Of a DNA stretch of 64,000 bases, positions 34,683 to 43,327 are shown one piece after another; positions within the stretch are counted from its first letter, which is position 1; each line of letters opens with the position of its first letter. Under the pieces are notes generated by a model. The model had not been told where the DNA came from. It did not search any database and was given only the letters and a program-made list of their open reading frames with translations. A program made the translations under genes and the position numbers. Source of the DNA: Sulfuricella denitrificans (GTDB lineage: Bacteria; Pseudomonadota; Gammaproteobacteria; Burkholderiales; Sulfuricellaceae); NCBI GenBank assembly GCA_002632355.1, contig NSJJ01000002.1:62001-126000 (forward strand), written 5' to 3'.

Positions 34683-35357
34683 TCATTCCATCGAAATCCG
34701 TAATGCCGCCGCCACCGCCCAGGGCGTCAGCATGAAGGCCAAAATCAAAATCCCGCCCAGCAGGGACAGGTGCGCTTCCGCGCCCAGCCCCGACATTGCG
34801 CCATCCACTGCGCCAGCACCAAAAATCAGTACCGGAATGTAAAGCGGCAGCACCAGCACTGACACCAGCACACCGCCGCCGCGCAGGCCCAGGGTCAGGG
34901 CCGCCCCGATGGCGCCGATCAGCGACAGTACCGGGGTGCCCAGCAGCAGGGACAACATCAGTACGCCAAGCGCCTCGTTCGACAATCCGAACTGGATTCC
35001 CAGCACCGGCGCCACAAGGATCAGCGGCACCCCGCTCACCAGCCAGTGCGCCAGGATCTTGCCGGTGATCCACACCACCGGTGGCGTCGGCGTCAGAATC
35101 AGTTGCTCCAGCGTGCCGTCGGCATGATCGCTGGCAAACAGGCGACCCAGCGAAAGCATGGCTGCCAGCAACGCCGATACCCACACCACACCGCCGCCCA
35201 TGAGGCGCAAAAGCTGGGTATCCGGTCCCACGCCGAGCGGAAACAGGCTGGCGACAATGACGAAAAAAAACAGCACGGTCAGCACATCCCCGCGCCGTCT
35301 CATGGCCAGCGTCAACTCCCGCCGCAGCAATACAGTAAAGGTTTGCAGCATACTCAT
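34683..35357 (-). CDS. ccmB: Haem exporter permease CcmB
   Basis: A 224-residue membrane protein with six helices and the family motif LASDHADGTLEQL after the second helix. It forms the ABC complex with CcmA and CcmC that drives release of holo-CcmE. The start ATGA overlaps the ccmA stop by 4 bp, which fixes it although the frame stays open for a further 158 codons upstream through ccmA. Confidence 0.95.
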   Translation of the reverse strand: MSMLQTFTVLLRRELTLAMRRRGDVLTVLFFFVIVASLFPLGVGPDTQLLRLMGGGVVWVSALLAAMLSLGRLFASDHADGTLEQLILTPTPPVVWITGKILAHWLVSGVPLILVAPVLGIQFGLSNEALGVLMLSLLLGTPVLSLIGAIGAALTLGLRGGGVLVSVLVLPLYIPVLIFGAGAVDGAMSGLGAEAHLSLLGGILILAFMLTPWAVAAALRISME

Positions 35358-35971
35358 GGCGTCAACTGCAAAAACCTGGGTTCGATGCCCGGAATCATGA
35401 CCGGCTGATGGGTGGTCAGCAAAGCCATTCCGCCGCGCTGCAAATGCTCGCCAAGAAGAGACTGCACCAGTTGCAAGGCCGCCTGGTCGAGCGCTGTCAG
35501 CGGCTCGTCGAGAATCCACAATTTGGCTCTGACCAGCAACATACGCGCAAGCCCCACCCGCCTGCGCTGCCCTTGTGACAGCGATTTTGCCGCGAGGTTC
35601 AGGCAATGTCCCAAACCCAGGTGACCAAGCGCGCCTTCCACCTCGTCGCGACGAAGCTGAATACCGGCCAGACGGCAGGAAAAATCCAGATTCTCGAAGG
35701 CACTCAGGTCCTCCTTGATTGCCGGAGCATGGCCGAAATAGGCCATCTCGGCATGGTAGGCTTCGCGCACCCCGGTTATTTTTTCGCCGCGCCACAGAAT
35801 ATCGCCGAACTCCGGCGCCAGCAAGCCGCACACCATACGCAGCAGGCTGGTCTTGCCGCTGCCGTTGGCGCCCTGAACCAGCAACAGTTCGCCCTGGTCA
35901 AGCGTAAAATCGAGGTGGCTGAACAGCGTGCGCTCGCCGCGAACACAGGCGAGATCTTTCCCTTCCAGCAT
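35354..35971 (-). CDS. ccmA: Haem exporter ATP-binding protein CcmA
   Basis: A 205-residue ABC ATPase with Walker A GANGSGKT, signature LSQGQ, Walker B LWILDEP and the H-loop TTHQ. It is the first gene of the ccm operon, so its promoter should lie in the 150 bp upstream; no clear -35/-10 pair was seen there. Confidence 0.95.
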   Translation of the reverse strand: MLEGKDLACVRGERTLFSHLDFTLDQGELLLVQGANGSGKTSLLRMVCGLLAPEFGDILWRGEKITGVREAYHAEMAYFGHAPAIKEDLSAFENLDFSCRLAGIQLRRDEVEGALGHLGLGHCLNLAAKSLSQGQRRRVGLARMLLVRAKLWILDEPLTALDQAALQLVQSLLGEHLQRGGMALLTTHQPVMIPGIEPRFLQLTP

Positions 35972-36123
35972 CAGTTAGCGCCCTAATCTTGAATTGATCG
36001 CCTGCAAGAAAGCCAGCAAAAATGGGGTCATTGTACTGGAAAAATTCGTCGCTGCCCCGCCCATGAGCGTTTGCAGCATGGCGCGAAAAAGACAGATTCC
36101 ATTATCCCCGGCGGCTTGCAACC

Positions 36124-36678
36124 TCAGTTCAAACCGGATTTTTCAAGTTCCTTGAGTATGGCGATCACCAGTCCCCTGCCCTGAGAATCCATACCGCGCG
36201 TCAACAGGTCCGCATCGCGCTCGCCATCCACCAGGCGGCGCATGATTGCCGCCAGACGCGCCATGTCGCCGCCTGCTCCGCTCATCTGCTCCGCCATGTT
36301 GGCCAGCAGCTGCAACGCCTGCACATCACCTCTGGCTGATGCCCCGATCATTGCCGCCAGCCCCGGCGCAGCCGCGCCCGCATCTGCCTTGGCCAGCGGG
36401 TCTGGCAGGCTGGCCGGATTCCTGATGCCTTCCAGGATCGCCCCGACAATGATCCGGTCTTCTTCATCCAGCCCGTTCAGCAAGCTCGATTCCCGCTTGC
36501 CATCGAGTATCTGGCGCACGGCCTTCATCAGGGCGACCCAGCCATTCTCCTCTGACGCCTTGATGAGCGGCGCAAGGGAAGGGACCAGATCGCGCTGGTG
36601 GCATGCCATCACAACGCGATGAATCAGCGCGGCATGGACCTGCAGGACTTGTTGAGATTTTTCGGGCAAAACAGGCAT
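36124..36678 (-). CDS. Conserved hypothetical alpha-helical protein
   Basis: A 184-residue soluble, helix-rich, acidic protein without signal peptide, membrane segment or metal motif. Two halves (about 35-80 and 115-175) look alike in sequence (DGKRESSLLNGLDEEDRIIVGAILEG versus DGERDADLLTRGMDSQGRGLVIAILKE), suggesting an internal duplication. I do not recognise the family. AAGGAACCG precedes the ATG. It lies 11 bp after hslR on the same strand, so it may belong to the hslO-hslR heat-shock unit. Confidence 0.7.
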   Translation of the reverse strand: MPVLPEKSQQVLQVHAALIHRVVMACHQRDLVPSLAPLIKASEENGWVALMKAVRQILDGKRESSLLNGLDEEDRIIVGAILEGIRNPASLPDPLAKADAGAAAPGLAAMIGASARGDVQALQLLANMAEQMSGAGGDMARLAAIMRRLVDGERDADLLTRGMDSQGRGLVIAILKELEKSGLN

Positions 36679-36689
36679 AAAACGGTTCC

Positions 36690-37082
36690 TTAATGTCCTT
36701 CCGTAAAACGGATAATGTGACGGCGGTCCCGCTTGGTAGGACGGCCCTTTTGTTCAAAAACCGGCTCGGCCTTCAATTGTTCCTTGAGGATGGCACGCGC
36801 GGTCATGCTTTCGGGCGTTTCCTCATACAGCAGGGCCGCCTCGCTGGCCGGCCCACGCCGTTCCGACAGGGCACGCACCAGAACCGTGAATTCGTAGGAC
36901 CCCTGGCGAATGCGCAATTCGTCACTGATATGCACGGCACGAGCCGGCTTGATGCGCTCGCCATTGCAAACCACCTTGCCGCCATCCACCGCCTGTGTAG
37001 CCAGCGAGCGCGTCTTGAAAAAGCGCGCGGCCCACAGCCACTTGTCGATACGGACCTTGCCGTCAGCTGCTGCCGTTTTCAA
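36690..37082 (-). CDS. hslR: Ribosome-associated heat shock protein Hsp15
   Basis: A 130-residue S4-domain RNA-binding protein (RIDKWLWAARFFKTRSLATQAV, then GGKVVCNGERIKPAR) with the Hsp15 signature ERRGPASEAALLYEET and a basic tail. Hsp15 recycles stalled 50S subunits carrying peptidyl-tRNA. The start is a TTG that overlaps the hslO stop as TTGA; alignment of the N-terminus with the family supports it. Confidence 0.93.
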   Translation of the reverse strand: MKTAAADGKVRIDKWLWAARFFKTRSLATQAVDGGKVVCNGERIKPARAVHISDELRIRQGSYEFTVLVRALSERRGPASEAALLYEETPESMTARAILKEQLKAEPVFEQKGRPTKRDRRHIIRFTEGH

Positions 37083-37972
37083 TGCAGGTTTTTCGGCACT
37101 TGCGCAGCCACTTCCGAGGAAAACACCTGTTCCACGTCCACCTTGTCGAACACATAGTGCTTGTTGCAGAATTCGCAGTCCACCTCGACCGAGTCGTGCT
37201 GCTCCAGCAGGTTCCGCACCTCGTCATAGCCAATCATGCGCAACATCCCGGCCACACGTTCGTGCGAACACGGACAATAAAAACCGACCGGCTGCGGATC
37301 GAAGACGCGGATATCTTCTTCATGGTAAAGACGATGAATCATTTGCCGCGCCGGCAAGCCGAGCAACTCCCTGCGTGTCAGGGTAGAGGCAAAATGCACG
37401 ATGCGCCGCCATGCGTCAGGATCCATTTCATCATGGTCCGGGCCCGGCATTTTCTGCAAAAGCACCCCTGCCGCCTGATGTTCATCCGCAGCCAGCCAGA
37501 AACGGGTATCCAGTTGTTCGGAACGTGCCATGTAATCTTCCAGCGCGTCCGCCACTGACATACCGGTCAGGGCAACCACCCCCTGGTAGGTCTTGCGGCC
37601 ATCGCGCGGATCAATCGTAATCACAAAACGTCCTGCTCCAGTCAGTTCGGCCAGGGACTCTCCCGACACATCCCCGTCCCAGTGCGCCATGGCACGCATG
37701 GTCAGATCGCTCATGCATTCGACCACCAGCAGCTTGACCGCACCCTCACCCTGCACCTGCAGAATAATCGAGCCGCTAAACTTGAGCGTAGCCGCCATCA
37801 ATGCCGCCGCCGCCATCAGTTCACCTAGCAGGTTGCGTAACGGCGCAGGGTAATTGCGCCGCTCCAGCACAGCCTGCCAGGTCGTATCCAGATGAACGAT
37901 TTCTCCACGCACGGCAACATGCTCAAACATGAATCTTTGCAAACTGTCCCGATTTTCCAAGTCGATTTCCAA
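37079..37972 (-). CDS. hslO: Redox-regulated chaperone Hsp33
   Basis: A 297-residue cytoplasmic holdase activated by oxidation. The C-terminal zinc site CPC...CEFC is intact, and the family motif ALEDYMARSEQL is present. The start is taken as TTG 37972: the first in-frame ATG would remove the conserved SLQRFMFEH region. It is coupled to hslR by a 4-bp overlap. Confidence 0.94.
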   Translation of the reverse strand: MEIDLENRDSLQRFMFEHVAVRGEIVHLDTTWQAVLERRNYPAPLRNLLGELMAAAALMAATLKFSGSIILQVQGEGAVKLLVVECMSDLTMRAMAHWDGDVSGESLAELTGAGRFVITIDPRDGRKTYQGVVALTGMSVADALEDYMARSEQLDTRFWLAADEHQAAGVLLQKMPGPDHDEMDPDAWRRIVHFASTLTRRELLGLPARQMIHRLYHEEDIRVFDPQPVGFYCPCSHERVAGMLRMIGYDEVRNLLEQHDSVEVDCEFCNKHYVFDKVDVEQVFSSEVAAQVPKNLH

Positions 37973-38004
37973 GGCTGAAATAACCGGGATATTCTACATC
38001 CTGA

Positions 38005-38032
38005 TTGACAAGGAAGATAAATAAAGTAAAAT
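38005..38032 (+). promoter_or_regulatory. Promoter of tRNA-Lys
   Basis: Consensus TTGACA (38005-38010) and TAAAAT (38027-38032) with a 16-bp spacer, 14 bp before the mature tRNA 5' end. Confidence 0.8.
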
Positions 38033-38046
38033 GCCGACTCTCGTTT

Positions 38047-38122
38047 GGGACGTTAGCTCAGCCGGTAGAGCAGCGGACTTTTAATCCGTTGGTCGGCAGT
38101 TCGAACCTGCCACGTCCTACCA
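38047..38122 (+). tRNA. tRNA-Lys (anticodon UUU)
   Basis: A 76-nt cloverleaf with encoded CCA. The acceptor stem GGGACGT pairs with ACGTCCT, including a G-U first pair. The D-loop reads AGCTCAGCCGGTAGAGC. The anticodon loop CTTTTAA has UUU at 38080-38082, and the T-loop is GTTCGAACC. Confidence 0.97.
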
Positions 38123-38132
38123 AAAACAAAAC

Positions 38133-38162
38133 AAAGGGTCAGCCATCATGAGCTGGCCCTTT
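38133..38162 (+). terminator. Hairpin terminator after tRNA-Lys
   Basis: An 11-bp stem (AAAGGGTCAGC with GCTGGCCCTTT, one G-U pair) and an 8-base loop. The 3' side is only moderately T-rich. Confidence 0.65.
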
Positions 38163-38202
38163 GTCGTTTCCGGGCAATGCTGAATTGCTTCAGGGCGGCC
38201 TC

Positions 38203-39405
38203 ATGAATTTCGATGTCATCATTATTGGCGCGGGAGCCGCAGGCATGATGTGTGCCGCGACAGCCGGCAGGCGAGACCGTCGTGTTCTGCTGCTGGATCA
38301 TGCGGCCAAGGTCGGCGAGCGGATTCGCATTTCCGGCGGGGGGCGATGCAACTTCACCAACCGCAATGTCAGTGCGGAAAATTACCTCTCGCAGAACCCG
38401 CACTTCTGCCGCTCCGCACTCTCCCGCTTCACGCAGCACCATTTTATCGCCATGGTCGAACAGCGCCGCATTTCCTATCACGAGCGCGAGCACGGACAGT
38501 TATTTTGCGACGATTCGGCACAGGACATCATCACCATGCTCAAGGATGCTTGCGATGATGCTGTCGTTCAGTGGGCACTCGATTGCAGCGTCAAAACCAT
38601 CGAGAAGATACCTGACGGGCAGGATATGCGCTTCAGACTGGCAACCAGCCGTGGCACTTTTCACTGCCAGTCGCTGGTCATCGCCAGCGGCGGCCTGGCC
38701 GTCCCGCAGATTGGCGCCAGCCCGTTCGGCTACAGGATCGCCGAGCAGTTCGGCCTGCACGTGCTTGCCCCCAAGCCCGCCCTGGTTCCGCTGGCACTGG
38801 CGCCGGAAACACTGACGCCCCTCAAGCCGCTTGCAGGCTCCACGCTGGATGCGGGCAGCCATTGCAATGGGGCCTCATTCCGGGAAAACGTGCTGATCAC
38901 GCATCGCGGTCTTTCCGGGCCAGCCATTCTGCAGATATCGAGCTACTGGCAGATGCAGGAATATAACAGCCCCAGAAAAGGCCCGATCGAAATCGATCTC
39001 ATGCCCGGCCTCGATGTCGCAGCCTGGCTCGCCGGACACCGCCGCAGCAAAGCCACACTTCCCAACCTCATGGCAGCGTATCTGCCGCGTCGTTTTGCAC
39101 ACGAATGGTGTGCGCTCCATGCCTGGGGAAAACCTGCCAACGAATGTTCAAACCGGGAAATTGAGGCCATCACGCACGCGATAAAAGGCTGGGAACTGAT
39201 GCCATCCGGTACGCTGGGCTATGCCAAGGCTGAGGTCACTCTGGGCGGGGTAGATACCCGGGAACTCTCCTCCAGGACCATGGAAGCGAAGGCGCTACCG
39301 GGACTATTTTTTATCGGCGAAGTGGTGGATGTCACCGGCTGGCTGGGCGGCTACAATTTCCAGTGGGCGTGGTCATCCGGCTGGGTGGCGGGTCAGTCCG
39401 CCTGA
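38203..39405 (+). CDS. HI0933/YhiN-family flavoprotein
   Basis: A 400-residue FAD protein of the HI0933/BaiN type. It has the N-terminal dinucleotide motif GAGAAGMMCA, ISGGGRCNFTN, VIASGGLAVPQIG and the C-terminal GWLGGYNFQWAWSSG. Family members are annotated as NAD(P)/FAD-dependent oxidoreductases; physiological substrates are mostly unknown. The internal ATG at MNFDVIIIGAG is chosen because the Rossmann motif should be near the N-terminus. Its 3' end overlaps the convergent amidase gene by 13 bp. Confidence 0.9.
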   Translation: MNFDVIIIGAGAAGMMCAATAGRRDRRVLLLDHAAKVGERIRISGGGRCNFTNRNVSAENYLSQNPHFCRSALSRFTQHHFIAMVEQRRISYHEREHGQLFCDDSAQDIITMLKDACDDAVVQWALDCSVKTIEKIPDGQDMRFRLATSRGTFHCQSLVIASGGLAVPQIGASPFGYRIAEQFGLHVLAPKPALVPLALAPETLTPLKPLAGSTLDAGSHCNGASFRENVLITHRGLSGPAILQISSYWQMQEYNSPRKGPIEIDLMPGLDVAAWLAGHRRSKATLPNLMAAYLPRRFAHEWCALHAWGKPANECSNREIEAITHAIKGWELMPSGTLGYAKAEVTLGGVDTRELSSRTMEAKALPGLFFIGEVVDVTGWLGGYNFQWAWSSGWVAGQSA

Positions 39406-40820
39406 GCCAGTCTGGACTTGGCCAGTGGCGGGTTTTTGGCGAAATAACTGCGGATACCTGAGAGGATGGCTTTGGCCATTTTATCCTGGTAGGCATCGTC
39501 ATTAAGGCGACGCTCTTCCTCGGGGTTGGAGATGAATGCGGTTTCCACCAGGATGGAGGGAATATCGGGCGATTTGAGCACGGCAAACCCGGCCTGCTCC
39601 ACCGCGCCCTTGTGCAATGAGTTGATGCCACCCAGTTCGCCCAGCACCGCCTTGCCCAGTTTCAGACTGTCGTTGATGGTCGCTGTCTGTGAAAGATCAA
39701 GCAGGGTGCGCGCCAGATAGGGATCTTTCACATCCAGATTCACGCCGCCGATCAGGTCCGCGTCATTCTCTTTCTTTGCCAGCCAGCGTGCCGCAGCCGA
39801 GGTGGCGCCGTTCTCCGAAAGCGCATATACCGACGAGCCGCGCGCTTCGGGACGGGTAAAGGCGTCGGCGTGAATGGACACGAACAGGTCGGCACTGACT
39901 TTACGCGCCTTGACCACACGACCATGCAGTGGAATGAAGTAATCGTCGTCACGGATCAGCACGCCACGCATATTGGGCTCATTGTCCACCACCGACTTGA
40001 GTCGCCGGGCGATCGAAAGCGTCACGTCTTTCTCATGCGTGCCCCGCGCCCCGCGTGCCCCCGGATCCTCGCCGCCATGCCCGGCGTCAATGGCGATAGT
40101 GACAAGCCGGGTGACTTGCAGTTCAGATTTGCGTTTTTCGATTTTGGCGGGCTTGCCAGGATTTTCTTTCCTGCTTTCCTGCATGGCCACCTTCGCCGAA
40201 TCCGTCACTTCAGGAAGTGATGGAGCGGCAACAGGCGATGACGAGACGACCGCTTTTTCTTCTCCCTGTGCTTCCCCTGTCATCCCTCCCGCTGCCAGGC
40301 GAGGTGAATTAACGAGGGCCATCAGTGGATCCACAGCCTGCAGCGGATAGATATCGATGACCAGGCGATTGCCATATTCACCGACGGGAGCAAGCGTAAA
40401 CACCGATGGATTGACTTCGGTTTTGAGGTCCAGCACCACGCGGACGACTTTGGGTTTGAAACGTCCAACGCGAACCAGCCTGACATAGGGATCGGATTCC
40501 CCGATTTTGGCCGAAAGGCCGGTCAGAACGTCATTGGGTTCGACGCCTTCGAGATCGAGCACCAGGCGCTCGGGATTCTTGATGGCGGAAAATGAAAACT
40601 TGACGGGCTGGGAAAGTTCAAGGGTAATCCGCGTATATTCGGCGGCAGGCCAGACCCGCGAGGCAGTCACCACGGGTGAGGCATTAGCCGTGTTCACCGC
40701 AAACAGGGCCAGCAGAAACGTTACCCACAACATGCCCAGACCGAGCAGCGCAATCTGGCTGCGACCGGGTGAAATCAATACATTCAGTTTGCCATCATGT
40801 TCCGAAGCCGGTTTAAACAT
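39393..40820 (-). CDS. amiC: N-acetylmuramoyl-L-alanine amidase with AMIN domain
   Basis: A 475-residue exported peptidoglycan amidase for daughter-cell separation. The signal segment (about 22-47) is preceded by a longish N-terminus. An AMIN domain (about 50-160) for septal targeting and a variable linker follow. The Amidase_3 domain (about 235-460) has zinc ligands in DAGHGG, GTHEKD and SIHADAF and the catalytic Glu in LVETAF. It overlaps tsaE by 37 bp upstream. A shorter start at an internal Met (codon 30) would also leave a signal peptide. Confidence 0.93.
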   Translation of the reverse strand: MFKPASEHDGKLNVLISPGRSQIALLGLGMLWVTFLLALFAVNTANASPVVTASRVWPAAEYTRITLELSQPVKFSFSAIKNPERLVLDLEGVEPNDVLTGLSAKIGESDPYVRLVRVGRFKPKVVRVVLDLKTEVNPSVFTLAPVGEYGNRLVIDIYPLQAVDPLMALVNSPRLAAGGMTGEAQGEEKAVVSSSPVAAPSLPEVTDSAKVAMQESRKENPGKPAKIEKRKSELQVTRLVTIAIDAGHGGEDPGARGARGTHEKDVTLSIARRLKSVVDNEPNMRGVLIRDDDYFIPLHGRVVKARKVSADLFVSIHADAFTRPEARGSSVYALSENGATSAAARWLAKKENDADLIGGVNLDVKDPYLARTLLDLSQTATINDSLKLGKAVLGELGGINSLHKGAVEQAGFAVLKSPDIPSILVETAFISNPEEERRLNDDAYQDKMAKAILSGIRSYFAKNPPLAKSRLAQAD

Positions 40821-41278
40821 TGTCTGCCTGCCTCCGTTACTGCCGTCAGCGCCATATCCCGCCCTTCATCCCGGATATGGAACCGAATTTCCACATCCGC
40901 CGGGGGCAGGAAGCCCGAGGCTTTTTCCGGCCATTCCACCAGACAAACGGTGGCCGGATTGAAATATTCCCGAAATCCCGATCCTTCCCACTCTTCCGGA
41001 TCTGCGAAACGATATAAATCAAAGTGGTATAAGTTTAAACTAGAAACAACGTAAAGTTCAACCAGTGTGTAGGTCGGGCTTTTTACTTTTCCCTCATAAC
41101 CCAGCCCGCGTAGAATGGCGCGAACCAGGGTGGTTTTCCCTGCACCGAGGTCTCCGGAGAGATAGATGACTAGCCCCGGATGCAGTGCCAGAGCCAGTTT
41201 CGCGCCCATTTTCAGGGTGCTGTTTTCATCCGCGAGAAATCGCGTTATTTCGATATTGGAGTCTTGTGCAGGTTTCAT
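40784..41278 (-). CDS. tsaE: tRNA threonylcarbamoyladenosine biosynthesis ATPase TsaE
   Basis: A 164-residue P-loop ATPase with Walker A GDLGAGKTT (42-50) and SPTYTLVE, needed with TsaB, TsaC and TsaD for the t6A37 modification of ANN-decoding tRNAs. Its 5' end overlaps the divergent queG gene. The tsaE-amiC order is common in proteobacteria. Confidence 0.94.
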   Translation of the reverse strand: MKPAQDSNIEITRFLADENSTLKMGAKLALALHPGLVIYLSGDLGAGKTTLVRAILRGLGYEGKVKSPTYTLVELYVVSSLNLYHFDLYRFADPEEWEGSGFREYFNPATVCLVEWPEKASGFLPPADVEIRFHIRDEGRDMALTAVTEAGRQCLNRLRNMMAN

Positions 41279-42375
41279 GTTCTGATTCTGATTTCGGCAA
41301 ATTGAGCGAAAAAATTAAGGCATGGGGGCAGGAATTGGGTTTCCAGGCCGTCGCCATCAGTGCCCCGCAGCTCGCGCACGCTGAAAAACGCTTGCTGGAA
41401 TGGCTGTCGCGGGGCTACCACGGCGAAATGCATTATATGGCAAGCCATGGCGTGAAGCGCAGTCGCCCGAACGAATTAGTGCCCGGCACAGTAAGCGTAA
41501 TCAGTGTTCGACTCGATTACTTGCCTCCGGATGCACGTGACAGCGAGGAAGTGCTTGCTAACACTGACAAGGCTTTCATTTCACGTTATGCCCTGGGACG
41601 TGATTACCACAAGACACTGCGCAACAGGCTGCAGAAACTGGCAGACAAGATTCAGGAATCCATCGGCCCGTTTGGCTACCGCGTGTTTACCGATAGCGCC
41701 CCCGCGATGGAAGTCGAACTGGCGAGCCAGGCCGGCCTGGGCTGGCGCGGCAAACATAGCCTGCTGCTGTCACGTGAACATGGCTCGTGGTTTTTTCTCG
41801 GCGAGATATTCACTGATCTGCCCCTGCCATCCGACCCGGCACAGTCGAGCCATTGCGGCACCTGCACCCGCTGCATTGAAGTCTGCCCCACCCAGGCGAT
41901 TATCGCGCCCTATCAGGTGGATGCGCGGCGCTGTATTTCCTATCTCACCATCGAGCTGAAAGGCAGCATCCCACAGGAACTGCGGCCATTGATGGGCAAC
42001 CGCATCTATGGCTGCGATGATTGCCAGCTGACCTGTCCTTGGAACCGCCATGCGCAATCCAGCATGGAGAAGGATTTCATGGTACGGCATGGCCTCGATG
42101 CCCCTGACCTTGTCACGCTTTTCTCATGGAGCGAAGAAACGTTTCTGGCAAAAACGGCTGGCAGTGCGATCCACCGCATCGGGCATGAACGCTGGCTACG
42201 CAACATTGCAGTCGCGCTGGGCAATGCGCCCCCCAGCGAAGCGGCGCTACAAGCCCTCAACCAGCGCCGGGACCACCCATCGGAAGTCGTGCGCGAACAC
42301 GTTGCATGGGCGCTGGCGCAACACGGACAATCATGCGATGATTGGCCCCATTCTGAAGACTGGCGTGATACCTGA
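41266..42375 (+). CDS. queG: Epoxyqueuosine reductase
   Basis: A 369-residue cobalamin and 4Fe-4S enzyme for the last step of queuosine synthesis in tRNA. Motifs are SRYALGRDYHK, FTDSAPAMEVELASQAGLGWRGKHS, and two clusters, CGTCTRCIEVCP and CDDCQLTCPWN. The chosen start is GTG 41266, where homology to the QueG N-terminus begins (KIKAWGQELGF). A GTG 27 codons upstream lies deeper in tsaE, and a TTG at 41302 is also possible. Even with the shorter start the gene overlaps the divergent tsaE start by 13 bp. Confidence 0.9.
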   Translation: MQVSCSDSDFGKLSEKIKAWGQELGFQAVAISAPQLAHAEKRLLEWLSRGYHGEMHYMASHGVKRSRPNELVPGTVSVISVRLDYLPPDARDSEEVLANTDKAFISRYALGRDYHKTLRNRLQKLADKIQESIGPFGYRVFTDSAPAMEVELASQAGLGWRGKHSLLLSREHGSWFFLGEIFTDLPLPSDPAQSSHCGTCTRCIEVCPTQAIIAPYQVDARRCISYLTIELKGSIPQELRPLMGNRIYGCDDCQLTCPWNRHAQSSMEKDFMVRHGLDAPDLVTLFSWSEETFLAKTAGSAIHRIGHERWLRNIAVALGNAPPSEAALQALNQRRDHPSEVVREHVAWALAQHGQSCDDWPHSEDWRDT

Positions 42376-42377
42376 AT

Positions 42378-43148
42378 ATGCAACAGAAAGCGCATAAACT
42401 TTTCGCCACTATTGTTGACGCCCGTTTCCCAAAACCAGCCTGCTCAGCCTGTGATCTGCGCGACCTCTGGTGTCTCCCCTCAGGGCTTAAAGGGCAACAA
42501 TCCAAACAGCTGGATAACATTATCAACCGCCGCAAGCGGATAAAACGGGGCGAATATCTCTACCGCTCGGGTGATCCATTTCGCTCGCTCTTTGCTTTGC
42601 GCACTGGTTTTTTTAAAACACTCCTGAGCAGCGAGAGCGGCCAGGAGCACGTAACGGGTTTCTACATGACCGGTGAATTACTGGGACTGGATGCCATCTG
42701 CGACGACATTCACAGTTGCAATGCCATTGCCCTGGAAGACAGCGAAATCTGCGAGATACCCTATACAGCACTGGAAGGCCTGTGCCGGGAAATCCCGGAA
42801 CTACAGCATCAGTTCCACAAAATCATGAGCCGCGAAATCGCTCGCGATCATAATCTGATGGCGCTGCTTTCCAGCATGAATGCGGATGAACGCATTGCCG
42901 TTTTTCTGATCAACCTGTCGCAGCGCTTCGAGGTACGCGGCTATTCGCCGGTGGAGTTTCAGCTACGCATGACACGCGGAGAAATTGGCAGCTACCTTGG
43001 GCTCAAGCTGGAAACCGTCAGCCGCACTTTGTCCAAACTTCAGGACGAAGGCATCATTGGCGTACAACACAAACACCTTACCCTTAACGATCTGCCCCGT
43101 CTGAAGCAGATCGTCGGGCGTGCCCGGGCGCCTCTCTGCAAGGACTGA
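42378..43148 (+). CDS. fnr: FNR-type oxygen-sensing transcription regulator
   Basis: A 256-residue CRP/FNR-family activator. The predicted 4Fe-4S ligands are Cys22, Cys25, Cys32 and Cys125 (CEIPY). A cNMP-like domain (about 45-160), the dimer helix and a helix-turn-helix with LETVSRTL follow; the Glu-Ser-Arg there reads TTGAT half-sites. The first three Cys are spaced CX2CX6C, one residue longer than in well-studied FNR/ANR proteins. FNR-like boxes lie before ccoN and ccoI downstream. The start is 2 bp after the queG stop. Confidence 0.93.
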   Translation: MQQKAHKLFATIVDARFPKPACSACDLRDLWCLPSGLKGQQSKQLDNIINRRKRIKRGEYLYRSGDPFRSLFALRTGFFKTLLSSESGQEHVTGFYMTGELLGLDAICDDIHSCNAIALEDSEICEIPYTALEGLCREIPELQHQFHKIMSREIARDHNLMALLSSMNADERIAVFLINLSQRFEVRGYSPVEFQLRMTRGEIGSYLGLKLETVSRTLSKLQDEGIIGVQHKHLTLNDLPRLKQIVGRARAPLCKD

Positions 43149-43160
43149 AATAGTGTTCCA

Positions 43161-43292
43161 TCAGGCGTTAGGATCACCTGACTTCTTGATGAACCAGAAA
43201 ATGAAAAACACTGCCATGACCAGCACGAAGCCGATCGTGAACATGCTGAGCAGACCGATATCCGTTTTAAACAGCAGATCCATGACTACCAT
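43161..43292 (-). CDS. Small DUF3149-like membrane protein
   Basis: A 43-residue protein with one transmembrane helix (about 14-35) and the pattern MDLLFKTDIGLLSMFTIGFV ending FWFIKKSGDPNA, which resembles DUF3149 proteins near cbb3 oxidase genes. GGGAGAG lies before the ATG. It is 35 bp after ccoH and could be part of the oxidase unit. The function is unknown. Confidence 0.75.
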   Translation of the reverse strand: MVVMDLLFKTDIGLLSMFTIGFVLVMAVFFIFWFIKKSGDPNA

Positions 43293-43327
43293 TTCACTCT
43301 CCCTCTTCTTAAGTATTAACGAAAAAA

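Noticed and set aside
34683-35831. 382-codon version of ccmB
   Set aside because: The extra N-terminal part runs through ccmA out of frame; CcmB homology begins at the 4-bp overlap start.
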